Source: Streptomyces sp. DG1A-41 (lineage in GTDB: Bacteria; Actinomycetota; Actinomycetes; Streptomycetales; Streptomycetaceae). Taken from it: DNA of 64,000 nucleotides. Under the pieces are notes generated by a model. It did no database searches. It was not told where the DNA came from and was given only the letters and a program-made list of their open reading frames with translations. The position numbers and the translations under genes were made by a program. The stretch is from assembly GCF_037055355.1 (NCBI RefSeq), contig NZ_CP146350.1, positions 4,611,001 to 4,675,000 of the forward strand. The letters are read 5' to 3'. Of this stretch, positions 8,741-18,436 are shown one piece after another; the first letter of the stretch is position 1; each line of letters starts with the position of its first letter.

Positions 8741-9541
8741 GTGCGCGCCTCTGTGATCCAGATCGCCGTAGAAGAGGGCGAATCGGTCGAATCGCGCCGC
8801 CGACGGGCGGCCTCGATGGTCCGGGACCAGGCCGGGGCCGATCTCGTCGTCCTGCCGGAGCTGTGGACCACGGGTGCCTTCGCCTACGAGGGGTTCGCGC
8901 AGGAGGCCGAGCCGCTCGAAGGGCCGACGTACGAGGCGATGGCGAAGGCCGCGAGTGACGCGGGCGTGTGGCTGCACGCCGGGTCGGTTCCCGAGCGTGA
9001 CCCGGAAGGTCCCCTGTACAACACCTCCCTCGTCTTCTCCCCGGCCGGTGACCTCGCCGCCGTCTACCGCAAGATCCACCGGTTCGGCTTCGACAAGGGC
9101 GAGGCCGTGCTGATGGGCGCGGGGACCGAGCTGGTGACAGTCCGTCTGCCGTCGACCACCCTGGGCCTCGGCACCTGTTACGACCTCCGTTTCCCCGAAC
9201 TGTTCCGCGGTCTCGTCGACGCCGGTGCCGAGACGCTCGTGGTCCCGGCGGGCTGGCCGGAGCGCCGCCGGTCCCACTGGACGCTGCTGGCCCAGGCGCG
9301 GGCGGTCGAGAACCAGTCGTTCGTCGTCGCGTGCGGAACGGCCGGGACGCACGCCGGAGTTCCGCAGGCCGGTCACTCGATCGTCGTCGACCCGTGGGGC
9401 GAGGTGCTGGCCGAGGCGGGCGCCGACGAGGAGGTCCTGACGGTGGAGTTCGACCCGGGGAAGGTCGCGACGACGCGGGAGCAGTTCCCGGCGCTGAAGG
9501 ACCGGGTGCTGGGACTCCAGCCGCCGCGCCGGCAGTCGTAG
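8741..9541 (+). CDS. Carbon-nitrogen hydrolase (nitrilase superfamily)
   Basis: 266 residues from a GTG at 8741 (MRASVIQIAV). The three catalytic residues of the superfamily are in place: Glu40 in LPELW, Lys111 in YRKIH and Cys146 in TCYDLRFPEL. The short length and the GTCYDLRFPELFR signature place it with omega-amidase/Nit-type or deaminated-glutathione amidase-like enzymes rather than true nitrilases. It would be cytoplasmic. It is monocistronic and convergent with the LURP-one-like gene. Confidence 0.9.
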   Translation: MRASVIQIAVEEGESVESRRRRAASMVRDQAGADLVVLPELWTTGAFAYEGFAQEAEPLEGPTYEAMAKAASDAGVWLHAGSVPERDPEGPLYNTSLVFSPAGDLAAVYRKIHRFGFDKGEAVLMGAGTELVTVRLPSTTLGLGTCYDLRFPELFRGLVDAGAETLVVPAGWPERRRSHWTLLAQARAVENQSFVVACGTAGTHAGVPQAGHSIVVDPWGEVLAEAGADEEVLTVEFDPGKVATTREQFPALKDRVLGLQPPRRQS

Positions 9542-9550
9542 GCCCTGTCG

Positions 9551-10042
9551 TCAGGCCTCCCGCTCCTTCTCCGCCAGGTGGATCACGCACACCGCCACCG
9601 CGATCAGCAGCGCCGGATCCGCGTCCTCGCGGACGACCTCCACGCCGTAGGTGTCCCGTACGGTCAGCCACCGCCGGGAGATCACCGCCAGCAGCTCCCC
9701 GTCGTACTCGACGGCGAACTCCCGGTCGAGGACCTTGCCGCTGACGTCCAGTTCGTTGCCGTCGGCCAGGGACACCCGGTAGTGGTTGCGCAGCAGGGAC
9801 AGCCGTTTGCGGCGGATCGTCGCCAGCGGCTCGCCGCCCCGCTGGAGCACCATCGTGTCGCGCAGGGCGAGCATCTTCTGGTGGATGTCGACGAGGACGC
9901 GCCCCTGGGTGTCCTTCAGCTCCCAGGTGTCCCGCAGGCGCAGGGCCTTGCCGTCGACGAGGAACACCTTGGTGCCGTGGTCGTCCTCGATCCAGTAGTC
10001 GTCGCCGAAGCCGAGGAGCCGGTCGTACACGAGGAATCTCAT
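9551..10042 (-). CDS. LURP-one-related / scramblase-like beta-barrel protein
   Basis: 163 residues from the ATG at 10042. It begins MRFLVYDRLLGFGDDYWIED and is made of short strands with repeated 'G-x-x-L-a-t-I-r-r-K' and 'VSGKVLDREFAVEYDG' patterns, as in the LURP-one/tubby-like family (YxjI group). The start overlaps the stop of the GlxA-type regulator gene by four bases, so it is the second gene of that operon. Function unknown. Confidence 0.85.
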   Translation of the reverse strand: MRFLVYDRLLGFGDDYWIEDDHGTKVFLVDGKALRLRDTWELKDTQGRVLVDIHQKMLALRDTMVLQRGGEPLATIRRKRLSLLRNHYRVSLADGNELDVSGKVLDREFAVEYDGELLAVISRRWLTVRDTYGVEVVREDADPALLIAVAVCVIHLAEKEREA

Positions 10043-11037
10043 GACACCAGGGCTTCCCCGGCGCCCGCTCCGAAACGCCGTCGATAGGCCGACGGGCTGA
10101 GTCCGGTCGCCCGCCGCAGCCGGATCCGCAGGTTGGCGGCCGTACCGAGCCCGCTGCGGGCGGCCACCACGTCCAGCCGTTCCTCGCCCCGCTCGATCAG
10201 CCGGCAGGCCAGCGCCACGCGCTCCGCGGTCAGCCACGCCAGCGGTGTCGTGCCGAGCTGGGCGCGGAAGCGCCGGTGGAGCGTGGCGGGGCTGACACGC
10301 GCGCGTGTGGCCAGGTCCGCCACCGTCAGCGGCTCGCCCAGCCGCTCCTGCGCCCACTCCAGCAGGGGCGCCAGGGACTCGTCCCGCACGTCCGGCACCG
10401 GCCGTTGTACGAACTGCCGCTGCCCGCCGTCCCTGTGTGCGGCGAACACCAGCCGCCGGGAGACGTGGTTGGCGATCTCGGCCCCGTGGTCGCGGCGCCA
10501 GATGTGCAGCCCGAGATCGAGCGCGGCCGCGCTGCCGGCGGCGGTGAGGATGTCGGCCTCGTCCACGAACAGCACGTCCGGCTCCAGCAGCACCTTCGGG
10601 TGCAGCCGGCGGAAGGAGTCCGCCCAGCGCCAGTGGGTGGTTGCCCGCCGCCCGTCCAGCAGTCCGGCCTCCGCGAGCGCGAAGGTGCCGGTGCAGAAGC
10701 TCAGGACCCGGGTGCCACGCGCGTGTGCGTCCCGGATGGCGTCGAGCACGGCGGGAGCGCGCGGTACGACGTTGTCGGGCCGGCCGGGCACGACCAGCGT
10801 GTCCGCCCGGTCCACGGCGTCCAGGCCCGCGACGCCCGTGAGCGTGAAGAAGCCGTGGTTCATCCGGATCTCGGGCGCGGGCGTGCACAGCGTCACCTCG
10901 TACAACGGCCCCGGCAGTCCCAGCTCGGGCCGTGGCAGCCCGAACAGCTCGGTGGCCACCCCGACCTCGAAGGGGTTGGTGCCCTCGTCGACGATCACGG
11001 CGACCTGATGCGGGCGGTGCGAGGATCCTTGCGGCAT
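10039..11037 (-). CDS. GlxA-family transcriptional regulator (DJ-1/PfpI + AraC)
   Basis: 332 residues. The N-terminal ~180 residues form a DJ-1/PfpI-like domain (HQVAVIVDEGTNPFEVGVATELFG, with FCTGTFALAEAGLLDGRRATTHW at the nucleophile-elbow region). The last ~110 residues carry a double AraC helix-turn-helix (EPLTVADLATRARVSPATLHRRFRAQLGTTPLAWL). Members regulate catabolic genes in response to amino compounds. It shares a 52-base divergent spacer with the cupin gene, a plausible target. Confidence 0.93.
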   Translation of the reverse strand: MPQGSSHRPHQVAVIVDEGTNPFEVGVATELFGLPRPELGLPGPLYEVTLCTPAPEIRMNHGFFTLTGVAGLDAVDRADTLVVPGRPDNVVPRAPAVLDAIRDAHARGTRVLSFCTGTFALAEAGLLDGRRATTHWRWADSFRRLHPKVLLEPDVLFVDEADILTAAGSAAALDLGLHIWRRDHGAEIANHVSRRLVFAAHRDGGQRQFVQRPVPDVRDESLAPLLEWAQERLGEPLTVADLATRARVSPATLHRRFRAQLGTTPLAWLTAERVALACRLIERGEERLDVVAARSGLGTAANLRIRLRRATGLSPSAYRRRFGAGAGEALVS

Positions 11038-11089
11038 GTGCGATTTCTAGCACTCGTGCGAGACGCAGGGCACCCCGGAAGATCGCCTC

Positions 11090-11515
11090 ATGACCCAGGA
11101 ACCCGTATCCCTCGCCCACGCGCTGGCCTCCTTCTCCGAGCGGTGGAGCCCGCGCATCGTCACCGCCGTCAACGACTACGACGTCCGCGTCGCGAAGGTC
11201 GAGGGCGAGCACGTCTGGCACGTCCACGAGCACACCGACGAGTTCTTCCTCGTCCTCGAGGGCGAGTTGCACATCGGCCTGCGCGAGCCGGCCTGCGAGC
11301 GCACGGTCGTGCTCCCCAGGGGCAGCGTCTTCACCGTCCCGCGCGGCACCGAGCACAAGCCGTACGCCCCCGTCCCGACCGCGATCCTCGTGTTCGAACC
11401 CACCGGCACCCTCACGGTCGGCGACCGCCACGACGACGTGCCCGAGCACGTGGACGCCACGACCGGCCACGCGCTGGACCGGCTGTCAGTGGCGGATGAC
11501 ACCCTGGACGCATGA
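11090..11515 (+). CDS. Cupin-domain protein
   Basis: 141 residues. One conserved beta-barrel carries the cupin metal site (HVHEHTDEFFLVLEGELHIGL, then PRGTEHKPYAP). Single-domain cupins of this type act as small enzymes or binding proteins; nothing in the sequence identifies the ligand. The stop overlaps the start of the thioredoxin-NHL gene (ATGA), so the two are co-transcribed. Confidence 0.88.
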   Translation: MTQEPVSLAHALASFSERWSPRIVTAVNDYDVRVAKVEGEHVWHVHEHTDEFFLVLEGELHIGLREPACERTVVLPRGSVFTVPRGTEHKPYAPVPTAILVFEPTGTLTVGDRHDDVPEHVDATTGHALDRLSVADDTLDA

Positions 11516-13329
11516 ACGACTCCGCACCCCGACGTGCCCGCGTCCGCGCCCCCGAGCTGACCGGCAAGGGCGGCTGGCTGAACACGGGCGGGCAGCAGTA
11601 CACCCTCGCCGAGCTGCGAGGACGCATCGTCATCCTCGACTTCTGGACGTTCTGCTGCATCAACTGCCTGCATGTCCTGGACGAACTGCGCGAGCTGGAG
11701 GAGAAGCACCGGGACACGGTCGTCGTGATCGGGGTGCACTCGCCGAAGTTCGCGCACGAGGCCGACCACCAGGCGGTGGTGGACGCCGTCGAGCGGTACG
11801 GGGTGGAGCACCCGGTGCTCGACGACCCCGCGCTGGCCACGTGGAAGCAGTACGCCGTGCGGGCCTGGCCGACGCTCGTAGTGATCGACCCCGAGGGGTA
11901 CGTCGTCGCGCAGCATGCGGGCGAGGGGCATGTGCACGCCATCGAGCGGCTGGTGGCGGAGCTGGAGGCCGAGCACGAGGCGAAGGGGACGCTGCGTCGA
12001 GGGGACGGGCCGTATGTGGCGCCGGAGCCGGAGCCGACGGTGCTGCGGTTCCCGGGGAAGGCGCTGCTGCTGCCGTCCGGGAACTTCCTGGTGAGCGACA
12101 CCACCCGGCACCAGCTGGTGGAGCTCGCCGAGGACGGGGAGAGCGTCGTACGGCGGATCGGGGCCGGTGCGCGCGGGTTCGCCGACGGATCGACGGACAC
12201 GGCCACCTTCAACGAGCCGCAGGGGCTCGCCCTGCTCGACGACGGGTCGGTGGTCGTAGCCGACACCGTCAACCACGCCCTGCGGCGGCTGGACCTCAGC
12301 ACCGGCGAGGTCACCACCCTCGCCGGCACGGGCCGGCAGTGGTGGCAGGGCTCACCCACCTCGGGCCCGGCCCGCGAGGTCGACCTCTCCTCCCCCTGGG
12401 ACGTCGCCCACTGGCAGGGCAAGGTCTGGATCGCCATGGCCGGCGTCCACCAGCTGTGGGCGTACGACCCGGCCGCCGGCACGGTCGCGGTCACGGCCGG
12501 GACGACGAACGAGGGACTGGTGGACGGCCCGGGCCCCGAGGCCTGGTTCGCGCAGCCCTCGGGCCTCGCCGCCACCCCGGACCGCCTCTGGTTCGCCGAC
12601 TCCGAGACGTCCGCCCTGCGCTGGGTGGACCCCGACGGCGCCGTCCACACCGCCGTCGGCACCGGCCTGTTCGACTTCGGCCACCGGGACGGCGCCGCCG
12701 AACAGGCCCTGCTCCAGCACCCGCTGGGCGTCACCGCGCTGCCGGACGGGTCCGTCGCCGTCGCCGACACCTACAACCACGCCCTGCGGCGCTACGACCC
12801 CGCGACCGGCGAGGTCACCACCCTGGCCACGGACCTGCGCGAGCCCAGCGACGCGGTGCTGGTCGGCGACGACATCGTGGTCGTGGAGTCGGCCCGCCAC
12901 CGGCTGACCAGGCTGCGGCTGCCGGAGGAGGCGGTGAAGGTGCCCGAGGTCGCCCACCGTACGCAGCGGGAGGCCACAGAAGTCACCCCCGGGCGGCTCC
13001 GGTTGGACGTGATCTTCCAGGCCCCGGCGGGCCAGAAGCTCGACACCCGGTACGGCCCCTCCACGCGCCTGCTGGTCTCCTCCACCCCGCCGGAACTGCT
13101 GATCGACGGCGAGGGCGCGGGAACCGAGCTGTCCCGCGCCCTCGAACTCGACCCCTCCGTGCCGGAGGGTGTGCTGCACGTCTCCGCGATGGCCGCCTCC
13201 TGCGACGACGACCCCGACAACGAGTACCCGGCCTGTCACGTCCACCAGCAGGACTGGGGCGTGCCGGTCCGTCTCACCGAGTCGGGGACGGACCGGCTGC
13301 CTCTGGTCCTTGCCGGGATGGACAGCTGA
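11512..13329 (+). CDS. Thioredoxin-like protein with NHL beta-propeller
   Basis: 605 residues. Residues ~20-155 are a TlpA/AhpC-type thioredoxin fold with the redox pair C-I-N-C (Cys49, Cys52). The following ~350 residues are NHL repeats (GLALLDDGSVVVADTVNHALRRLD and several similar blades), and the last ~110 residues are a smaller C-terminal domain. This architecture matches the NHLRC2-type family. No signal peptide is visible, so it should act in the cytoplasm. It is coupled to the cupin gene. Confidence 0.93.
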   Translation: MNDSAPRRARVRAPELTGKGGWLNTGGQQYTLAELRGRIVILDFWTFCCINCLHVLDELRELEEKHRDTVVVIGVHSPKFAHEADHQAVVDAVERYGVEHPVLDDPALATWKQYAVRAWPTLVVIDPEGYVVAQHAGEGHVHAIERLVAELEAEHEAKGTLRRGDGPYVAPEPEPTVLRFPGKALLLPSGNFLVSDTTRHQLVELAEDGESVVRRIGAGARGFADGSTDTATFNEPQGLALLDDGSVVVADTVNHALRRLDLSTGEVTTLAGTGRQWWQGSPTSGPAREVDLSSPWDVAHWQGKVWIAMAGVHQLWAYDPAAGTVAVTAGTTNEGLVDGPGPEAWFAQPSGLAATPDRLWFADSETSALRWVDPDGAVHTAVGTGLFDFGHRDGAAEQALLQHPLGVTALPDGSVAVADTYNHALRRYDPATGEVTTLATDLREPSDAVLVGDDIVVVESARHRLTRLRLPEEAVKVPEVAHRTQREATEVTPGRLRLDVIFQAPAGQKLDTRYGPSTRLLVSSTPPELLIDGEGAGTELSRALELDPSVPEGVLHVSAMAASCDDDPDNEYPACHVHQQDWGVPVRLTESGTDRLPLVLAGMDS

Positions 13330-13341
13330 TCCGGGCGGGGG

Positions 13342-13590
13342 TCACACCCCGTACCCGTCGCCGTAGCCGTCGCGTGTGTGGCGCCGTCCGTCGTCCACGA
13401 CCGGTGTCGTGGGTGGCACCACCACACGGCGGCGCCTGGCGATGCTGCTGAACGTCGTGACGCCGATCAGCCCGACGATCATCAGGATGATGCCGACGAG
13501 GTCGAGGTTGACCCCCTGCATGTCCCAGTCGGTCGCGAACGTGAGGATGGCTCCCACGGCGATGAGGATGATGCATCCGCCGAGGCCCAT
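13342..13590 (-). CDS. Small two-helix membrane protein (DUF6458-like)
   Basis: 82 residues from the ATG at 13590. Two hydrophobic helices, ~5-22 and ~29-47, are separated by a short loop (WDMQGVNLD) and followed by a charged, Gly/Tyr-rich cytoplasmic tail. This is a widespread small actinobacterial membrane protein of unknown function. It converges on the thioredoxin-NHL gene with 12 bases between stops. Confidence 0.85.
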   Translation of the reverse strand: MGLGGCIILIAVGAILTFATDWDMQGVNLDLVGIILMIVGLIGVTTFSSIARRRRVVVPPTTPVVDDGRRHTRDGYGDGYGV

Positions 13591-13676
13591 GAGTGTCGCC
13601 TCCCTGTACGGTCCGGTCGTTCCGGTCCGCACACCGGGTACCCCCGAGGGGAACACCCATGCGGTGACGGCTCGTT

Positions 13677-14975
13677 CTATCCCTCGAGGAACGCCGTCAA
13701 CGCGTTGGCGAGCAGGAACGGGTCGTCGGCTCCGCACAGTTCGCGTGCGCTGTGCATCGACAGGATGGCCACGCCGATGTCGACGGTCTTGATCCCGTGC
13801 CGGGCGGCGGTGATCGGGCCGATCGTGGTGCCGCAGGGCATGGAGTTGTTGGACACGAAGGACTGGAAGGGCACCTCGGCCCGCTCGCAGGCCGCCGTGA
13901 ACTGGGCGCGGCCCGAACCGTCCGTGGCGTAGCGGTTGTTGACGTTGACCTTGAGGATCGGGCCGCCGTTGACGCGCGGGTGGTGCGTCGGGTCGTGCCG
14001 CTCCGCGTAGTTGGGGTGGACGGCGTGTCCCGTGTCGGAGGACAGGCAGACCGTGCCGGCGAAGGCGCGGGCCCGGTCCTCGTAGGAGCCGCCGCGGGCG
14101 AACACCGAGCGCTCCAGCACGTTGCCGAGCAGCGGTCCGTCCGCGCCCGTGTCCGACTGTGAGCCGTTCTCCTCGTGGTCGAAGGCGGCCAGGACCGGGA
14201 TGGAGGCCGGCGTGGACGCGCCGGAGGCCACGGCCACGAGGGCCGCCGTTCCGGCGTGCACGGACAGCAGGTTGTCCATGCGCGGGCCGGCCAGCAGTTC
14301 GCGGTCGCGGCCCAGGTAGGCGGGCGGTTCCACGGAGTGCGTCATCAGGTCCCAGCCGGTGACCTCGCCCGCGGGGATGCCGGCCGCCTCCTCCAGGAAG
14401 GCGATCAGGTCGCCGTCGCGGACGTCGTCGCCCAGGCCCCAGACGGGCTGCATGTGCCGCTGCTTGTCGAGCTTGAGGCCGTCGGCCGTCACCGAGCGGT
14501 CCAGGTGGATGGCGAGCTGCGGGACGCGCAGCAGCGGGCGGTCGACGTTGACCAGGCGCGTCGAGCCGTCGCGCAGGGTGAGACGGCCCGCGAGGCCCAG
14601 GTCGCGGTCCAGCCAGGAGTTGAGCAGCGGTCCGCCGTAGATCTCCACGGCCACCTGGCGCCAGCCGTGCGCCCCGCTGTCGGGGAGCGGCTTGACGCGC
14701 AGGTTGGGGGAGTCGGTGTGGGCGCCGACGATCCGGAACGGCGTGTGCGGTGCGGCGCCCTCCGGCACGTACCAGGCGACGATCGCGCCGCCGCGCAGCA
14801 CGTACTTGCCGCCCTGCGTCCCGTCCCAGGCGTCCGTCTCCGACACCTGCTTGAAGCCTGCCTTCTCCAGCCGCTCGGCGGCACTCGCCACGGCGTGGTA
14901 CGGCGAGGGGCTCGCCGTCAGGAAGGTCATGAGGTCGTCGGTGTGGCCGCGGTCGAAGCGGGCTGGTTCGCTCAT
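13677..14975 (-). CDS. apeB: M18-family aminopeptidase
   Basis: 432 residues, full length for M18. This family cleaves N-terminal residues from peptides with a di-zinc centre. Visible motifs are IVGAHTDSPN (first metal His/Asp), FDHEENGSQ (catalytic Glu-Glu) and CLSSDTGHAVHPNY (metal ligands), plus the C-terminal GVAILSMHSARELCG. Start at the ATG (MSEPARFDRGHTDDLMTFL). It is cytoplasmic and single-gene, lying downstream of the terminator of the acyl-CoA dehydrogenase gene. Confidence 0.95.
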   Translation of the reverse strand: MSEPARFDRGHTDDLMTFLTASPSPYHAVASAAERLEKAGFKQVSETDAWDGTQGGKYVLRGGAIVAWYVPEGAAPHTPFRIVGAHTDSPNLRVKPLPDSGAHGWRQVAVEIYGGPLLNSWLDRDLGLAGRLTLRDGSTRLVNVDRPLLRVPQLAIHLDRSVTADGLKLDKQRHMQPVWGLGDDVRDGDLIAFLEEAAGIPAGEVTGWDLMTHSVEPPAYLGRDRELLAGPRMDNLLSVHAGTAALVAVASGASTPASIPVLAAFDHEENGSQSDTGADGPLLGNVLERSVFARGGSYEDRARAFAGTVCLSSDTGHAVHPNYAERHDPTHHPRVNGGPILKVNVNNRYATDGSGRAQFTAACERAEVPFQSFVSNNSMPCGTTIGPITAARHGIKTVDIGVAILSMHSARELCGADDPFLLANALTAFLEG

Positions 14976-14996
14976 GGGTTCAACCTTAACGACGGA

Positions 14997-15032
14997 CGAG
15001 GGCCCGTTCCCCGGGAAGGGAACAGGCCCTCG
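14997..15032 (-). terminator. Terminator hairpin after the acyl-CoA dehydrogenase gene
   Basis: Arms CGAGGGCC-GTTCCC and GGGAAC-GGCCCTCG pair with one bulged base on each side. The hairpin lies between the stop of the acyl-CoA dehydrogenase gene (15052) and the start of apeB. Confidence 0.75.
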
Positions 15033-15051
15033 AACAGAGGACTCGGTGGGA

Positions 15052-16878
15052 CTAGAACGCGGCCTCGTCCAGCTCCATCAGGTCCAGCTCGACGCCCTCG
15101 GCGACCTTGCGGGCCAGGGTGACGCCAGGCAGGACGTTGGCGGCGAAGAACTTCGCCGCGGCGATCTTGCCGGTGTAGAAGACCTTGTCCTTGGCGGAGG
15201 CGGTCTCCAGCTTCTCGGCGGCGACGGCGGCGCCCTTGAGCAGCAGGTAGCCGACGACGACGTCACCGGAGGCCATCAGCAGGCGGGTGGTGTTGAGCCC
15301 GACCTTGTAGATGTTCTTGACGTCCTGCTCGGTGGCCGCGAGGTCGGTGAGCATCAGGCCGACGATGGCCTCCAGCTCGACCGCGGCCTTGGCGAGGTGC
15401 TCGCGGGCCCCGGCCAGCTCCTCGCCGCCCGTGCCGAGGGCCAGGAACTTCTTGATGTCCTCGGCGAGGGAGTTCAGCGCGGCGCCCTGGTTGCGGACGA
15501 TCTTCCGGAAGAAGAAGTCCTGGCCCTGGATGGCCGTGGTGCCCTCGTAGAGGGTGTCGATCTTGGAGTCCCGGATGTACTGCTCGATCGGGTACTCCTG
15601 GAGGAAGCCGGAGCCGCCGAACGTCTGGAGCGACTGGGCGAGCAGCTCGTAGCCCTTCTCGGAGCCGTAGCCCTTGACGATGGGCAGGAGCAGGTCGTTC
15701 AGCGCGTGCTCGGTGGCGGCGTCCTCGCCGGCGGCCTCCTTGATCTGGATCGCGTCCTGGATCGAGGCGGTGTACATCACCAGGGCGCGCATGCCCTCCG
15801 CGTACGCCTTCTGCGTCATCAGCGAGCGGCGCACGTCCGGGTGGTGCGTGATGGTGACCTTGGGCGCGGTCTTGTCCATGAAGTTGGCGAGGTCCGGACC
15901 CTGGACGCGCTCCTTGGCGTACTCCAGCGCGTTCAGGTAGCCCGTGGACAGCGTGGAGATCGCCTTCGTGCCGACCATCATGCGGGCGAACTCGATGATG
16001 CGGAACATCTGGCGGATGCCGTCGTGCTTGTCGCCGATCAGCCAGCCCTTGGCGGGGTGCTGGTCGCCGAAGGTCATCTCGCAGGTGTTGGAGGCCTTCA
16101 GGCCCATCTTGTGCTCGACGTTCGTGGCGTAGACGCCGTTGCGCTCGCCCAGCTCGCCGGTCTCGAAGTCGAAGAGGTACTTCGGGACGAGGAAGAGGGA
16201 CAGGCCCTTGGTGCCGGGGCCGGCGCCCTCGGGGCGGGCCAGCACGTAGTGGAGGATGTTCTCCGACATGTCGTGCTCACCGGAGGTGATGAAGCGCTTC
16301 ACGCCCTCGATGTGCCAGGAGCCGTCCTCCTGCTGCACGGCCTTGGTGCGGCCGGCGCCCACGTCGGAGCCCGCGTCGGGCTCGGTGAGCACCATCGTGG
16401 AGCCCCACTGCTTCTCCACGGCGATCTGGGCTATGTGCTTCTGGACCTCGTTGCCCTCCTCGAAGAGGATGCCGGCGAAGGCGGGGCCCGAGGAGTACAT
16501 CCACACGGCCGGGTTGGCGCCCAGGATCAGCTCGGCGTAAGCCCAGATCAGGGAGCGGGGCGAGGTGGTGCCGCCGATCTCCTCGGGCAGGCCGAGGCGC
16601 CAGTACTCGGAGTCCATGAAGGCCTGGTAGCTCTTCTTGAAGGAGGCCGGGACCGGCGCGGTGTTGGTCTCCGGGTCGAAGACCGGCGGGTTGCGGTCGG
16701 CGTCGATGAAGGACTCGGCCAGCTCGTTCTCCGAGAGGCGGGTCAGCTCCTCCAGGATGCTCTTCGCGGTCTCGACGTCCATCTCCTCGAACGGGCCGGT
16801 GCCGTACACCTTGTCGCGCCCGAGTACTTCGAAGAGGTTGAACTCGATGTCGCGGAGATTCGACTTGTAGTGCCCCAT
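15052..16878 (-). CDS. Acyl-CoA dehydrogenase (long, with C-terminal domain)
   Basis: 608 residues, longer than the classical ~380-residue enzymes. It matches the class with an extra N-terminal segment ([19 protein letters not shown]) and an acetyl-CoA-dehydrogenase-like C-terminal extension. FAD and substrate-binding motifs are visible: [31 protein letters not shown], and [34 protein letters not shown] near the C-terminal part of the catalytic domain. It should carry out the first step of fatty-acid beta-oxidation in the cytoplasm. A palindrome upstream (16965-16978) may be a regulator site. Confidence 0.93.
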   Translation of the reverse strand: MGHYKSNLRDIEFNLFEVLGRDKVYGTGPFEEMDVETAKSILEELTRLSENELAESFIDADRNPPVFDPETNTAPVPASFKKSYQAFMDSEYWRLGLPEEIGGTTSPRSLIWAYAELILGANPAVWMYSSGPAFAGILFEEGNEVQKHIAQIAVEKQWGSTMVLTEPDAGSDVGAGRTKAVQQEDGSWHIEGVKRFITSGEHDMSENILHYVLARPEGAGPGTKGLSLFLVPKYLFDFETGELGERNGVYATNVEHKMGLKASNTCEMTFGDQHPAKGWLIGDKHDGIRQMFRIIEFARMMVGTKAISTLSTGYLNALEYAKERVQGPDLANFMDKTAPKVTITHHPDVRRSLMTQKAYAEGMRALVMYTASIQDAIQIKEAAGEDAATEHALNDLLLPIVKGYGSEKGYELLAQSLQTFGGSGFLQEYPIEQYIRDSKIDTLYEGTTAIQGQDFFFRKIVRNQGAALNSLAEDIKKFLALGTGGEELAGAREHLAKAAVELEAIVGLMLTDLAATEQDVKNIYKVGLNTTRLLMASGDVVVGYLLLKGAAVAAEKLETASAKDKVFYTGKIAAAKFFAANVLPGVTLARKVAEGVELDLMELDEAAF

Positions 16879-16964
16879 GGTGACGGCTCCCGGCTCCCTA
16901 GAGAGATCGGCGAGGCACTGGCTCCTCGCGCTAGTTCACGTACCAACAAGTAGCTACGATGATG

Positions 16965-16978
16965 CTACCCGTCAGTAA
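16965..16978. promoter_or_regulatory. Possible operator upstream of the acyl-CoA dehydrogenase gene
   Basis: On the minus strand the sequence reads TTACTGACGGGTAG, an imperfect palindrome (TAC..GTA). A second inverted pair GTAGC/GCTAC lies directly beside it, about 90-110 bases before the start codon. TetR-type fatty-acid regulators bind sites of this look. The regulator is not identified. Confidence 0.3.
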
Positions 16979-17012
16979 TAAGACGCAACCCCATCCGGTC
17001 ATCTGTGACAGG

Positions 17013-17837
17013 TCACACCGGAACGGTCAAGGCCGCGGTGTAGCCGTCGCCCGCACTGCCCGTCATCGTCGCCAGCTGCCGCTCGTGGCCGTCGCCGAAG
17101 ACGCCGTCGTCCTCCAGGGAGAGGCCGCTCAGGTTCCGCACGCTCTCGCCGTAGCCGTCCGTGGCGTACACCGCGTCGCAGACCTCCTTCGGGAAGGCGA
17201 GCTGCGAGGTGTTCGTGATCGACGTGGCCGCGGTGGCGTCGGCCAGGCTGCCGTAGACCTCGAAGTGGATGTGCGGCCAGCGGCCCGGGTAGCAGCCGGG
17301 GAAGACGCTCGTGAACGTGACCTGGCCCTTCTCGTCCGTCTCCTGGACGCCCCGCAGGTAGTTCTCCTCGGTGACGCCCTCGGAGTACAGGGAGTAGGCG
17401 CCGTCCCGGTCGCAGTGCCACACGTAGACGGCGGCACCCTGCTTCGGGGTGCCGCAGCCGGAGGACGCGTCCACCACCGTCAGCGTGATCGTCAGGGGGA
17501 CGCCCTCGGCGGTGCCGCCCGCGGAGTCGCCGAAGCTCTTGGTGATGTCGCTGCGGACGACGCCGCTCTCCTTCAGGACGTTCACGCCGTTGGAGCCGTC
17601 TCCGGGGAAGGGCCCGGCCGTCTCCTCGGGGATCTCCGCGCACCCGGCGGACGAGGAGGAAGGGGAGGAAGAGGAGGAGGACGCCGTGGTCTTCTCCTCC
17701 TCCGTCGTGCAGCCCACCAGCGGGATGAGGCTCGCGCCCGCCATCAGCCGGATCATCCGGCGGCGGGCGAGGACGGGGAGATCGTGGGAGAGGCCCCTGT
17801 CGTGCTCGTGCGGGCCCTCGTCATGGCGTCCGTTCAT
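17013..17837 (-). CDS. Exported intradiol ring-cleavage dioxygenase-like lipoprotein
   Basis: 274 residues. A Tat-type signal (ARRRMIRLMAGASLIPLVGC) ends in a lipobox LVGC, followed by a Thr/Ser/Glu linker. The catalytic domain keeps all four iron ligands of intradiol dioxygenases: Tyr in WHCDRDGAYS, Tyr in GCYPGRWP, and the His pair in HIHFE. These enzymes open catechol-type rings between the two hydroxyls using Fe(III). An exported lipoprotein form suggests attack on aromatic compounds outside the cell. A paralogue lies at 26511-27509. Substrate unknown. Confidence 0.87.
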   Translation of the reverse strand: MNGRHDEGPHEHDRGLSHDLPVLARRRMIRLMAGASLIPLVGCTTEEEKTTASSSSSSPSSSSAGCAEIPEETAGPFPGDGSNGVNVLKESGVVRSDITKSFGDSAGGTAEGVPLTITLTVVDASSGCGTPKQGAAVYVWHCDRDGAYSLYSEGVTEENYLRGVQETDEKGQVTFTSVFPGCYPGRWPHIHFEVYGSLADATAATSITNTSQLAFPKEVCDAVYATDGYGESVRNLSGLSLEDDGVFGDGHERQLATMTGSAGDGYTAALTVPV

Positions 17838-17959
17838 GGCTCGACGCTACGAGCGTCGGGCGCGGCGATCCACAGAGCCGGCGCTGTCAAGTAGCTGTCG
17901 GTTTGCCGGCCCCGCCGTACCGGCCCGATCGCCCGGCCGCTCTCGGTACTCTTGCGCTC

Positions 17960-18424
17960 ATGTACGGCTACGACCAGACAGCGGGCCCGCAAGGGCAGTA
18001 CGCCCCTCCGCAGCAGCCGATGTCCGGCGGATACGGACAGCAGCCGCCGCTGTACCCCGAGCCGTCCCCGCCCTCCCTGACGGACGCGGTGCGCGCGTTC
18101 ACGACCGGGCAGATGACCGCCGAGGACTTCCAGCAGGTCTTCGCGACGTCGAAGGTCTACTGCCCACGCGGTGACAACCCCGGCTTCCTCGCCCTGCACA
18201 ACACCCAGCAGCCGGTGATCCCGATGTTCAGCACGCTCAAGGAGCTGCGCCGGTACGCGGGCAAGGAGTCCAAGTACTTCGTGATCACCGGCGCCGAGGT
18301 CCTGGACCTGCTGCCGACCGGATACGGCTTCGTGCTGGACATGGAGGGCGAGCACCGCATGGTGTTCGACGCGAAGGCCGTGGAACAGATGGTCGAGTTC
18401 GCGATGCGCCGGATGTACGGCTAG
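17960..18424 (+). CDS. SseB-family protein
   Basis: 154 residues from the ATG at 17960 (MYGYDQTAGPQGQ). The first ~45 residues are Gly/Gln/Pro/Tyr-rich and disordered. The rest is an SseB N-terminal-type domain (TDAVRAFTTGQMTAEDFQQVFATSKVYCPRG ... PMFSTLKELRRYAGKESKYFVITGAEVLDLLPTGYGFVLD). The role of these actinobacterial proteins is unknown. A TACTCT-like -10 lies about 10 bases upstream of the ATG, so the mRNA may be leaderless. Confidence 0.82.
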   Translation: MYGYDQTAGPQGQYAPPQQPMSGGYGQQPPLYPEPSPPSLTDAVRAFTTGQMTAEDFQQVFATSKVYCPRGDNPGFLALHNTQQPVIPMFSTLKELRRYAGKESKYFVITGAEVLDLLPTGYGFVLDMEGEHRMVFDAKAVEQMVEFAMRRMYG

Positions 18425-18436
18425 ACGCCACTGCGT

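Noticed and set aside
9551..11470. 639-residue minus-strand ORF spanning the LURP-one, GlxA and cupin genes
   Set aside because: It is a stop-free shadow; the three real genes on their own frames have clear domains, and the LURP-one-like part starts at 10042.
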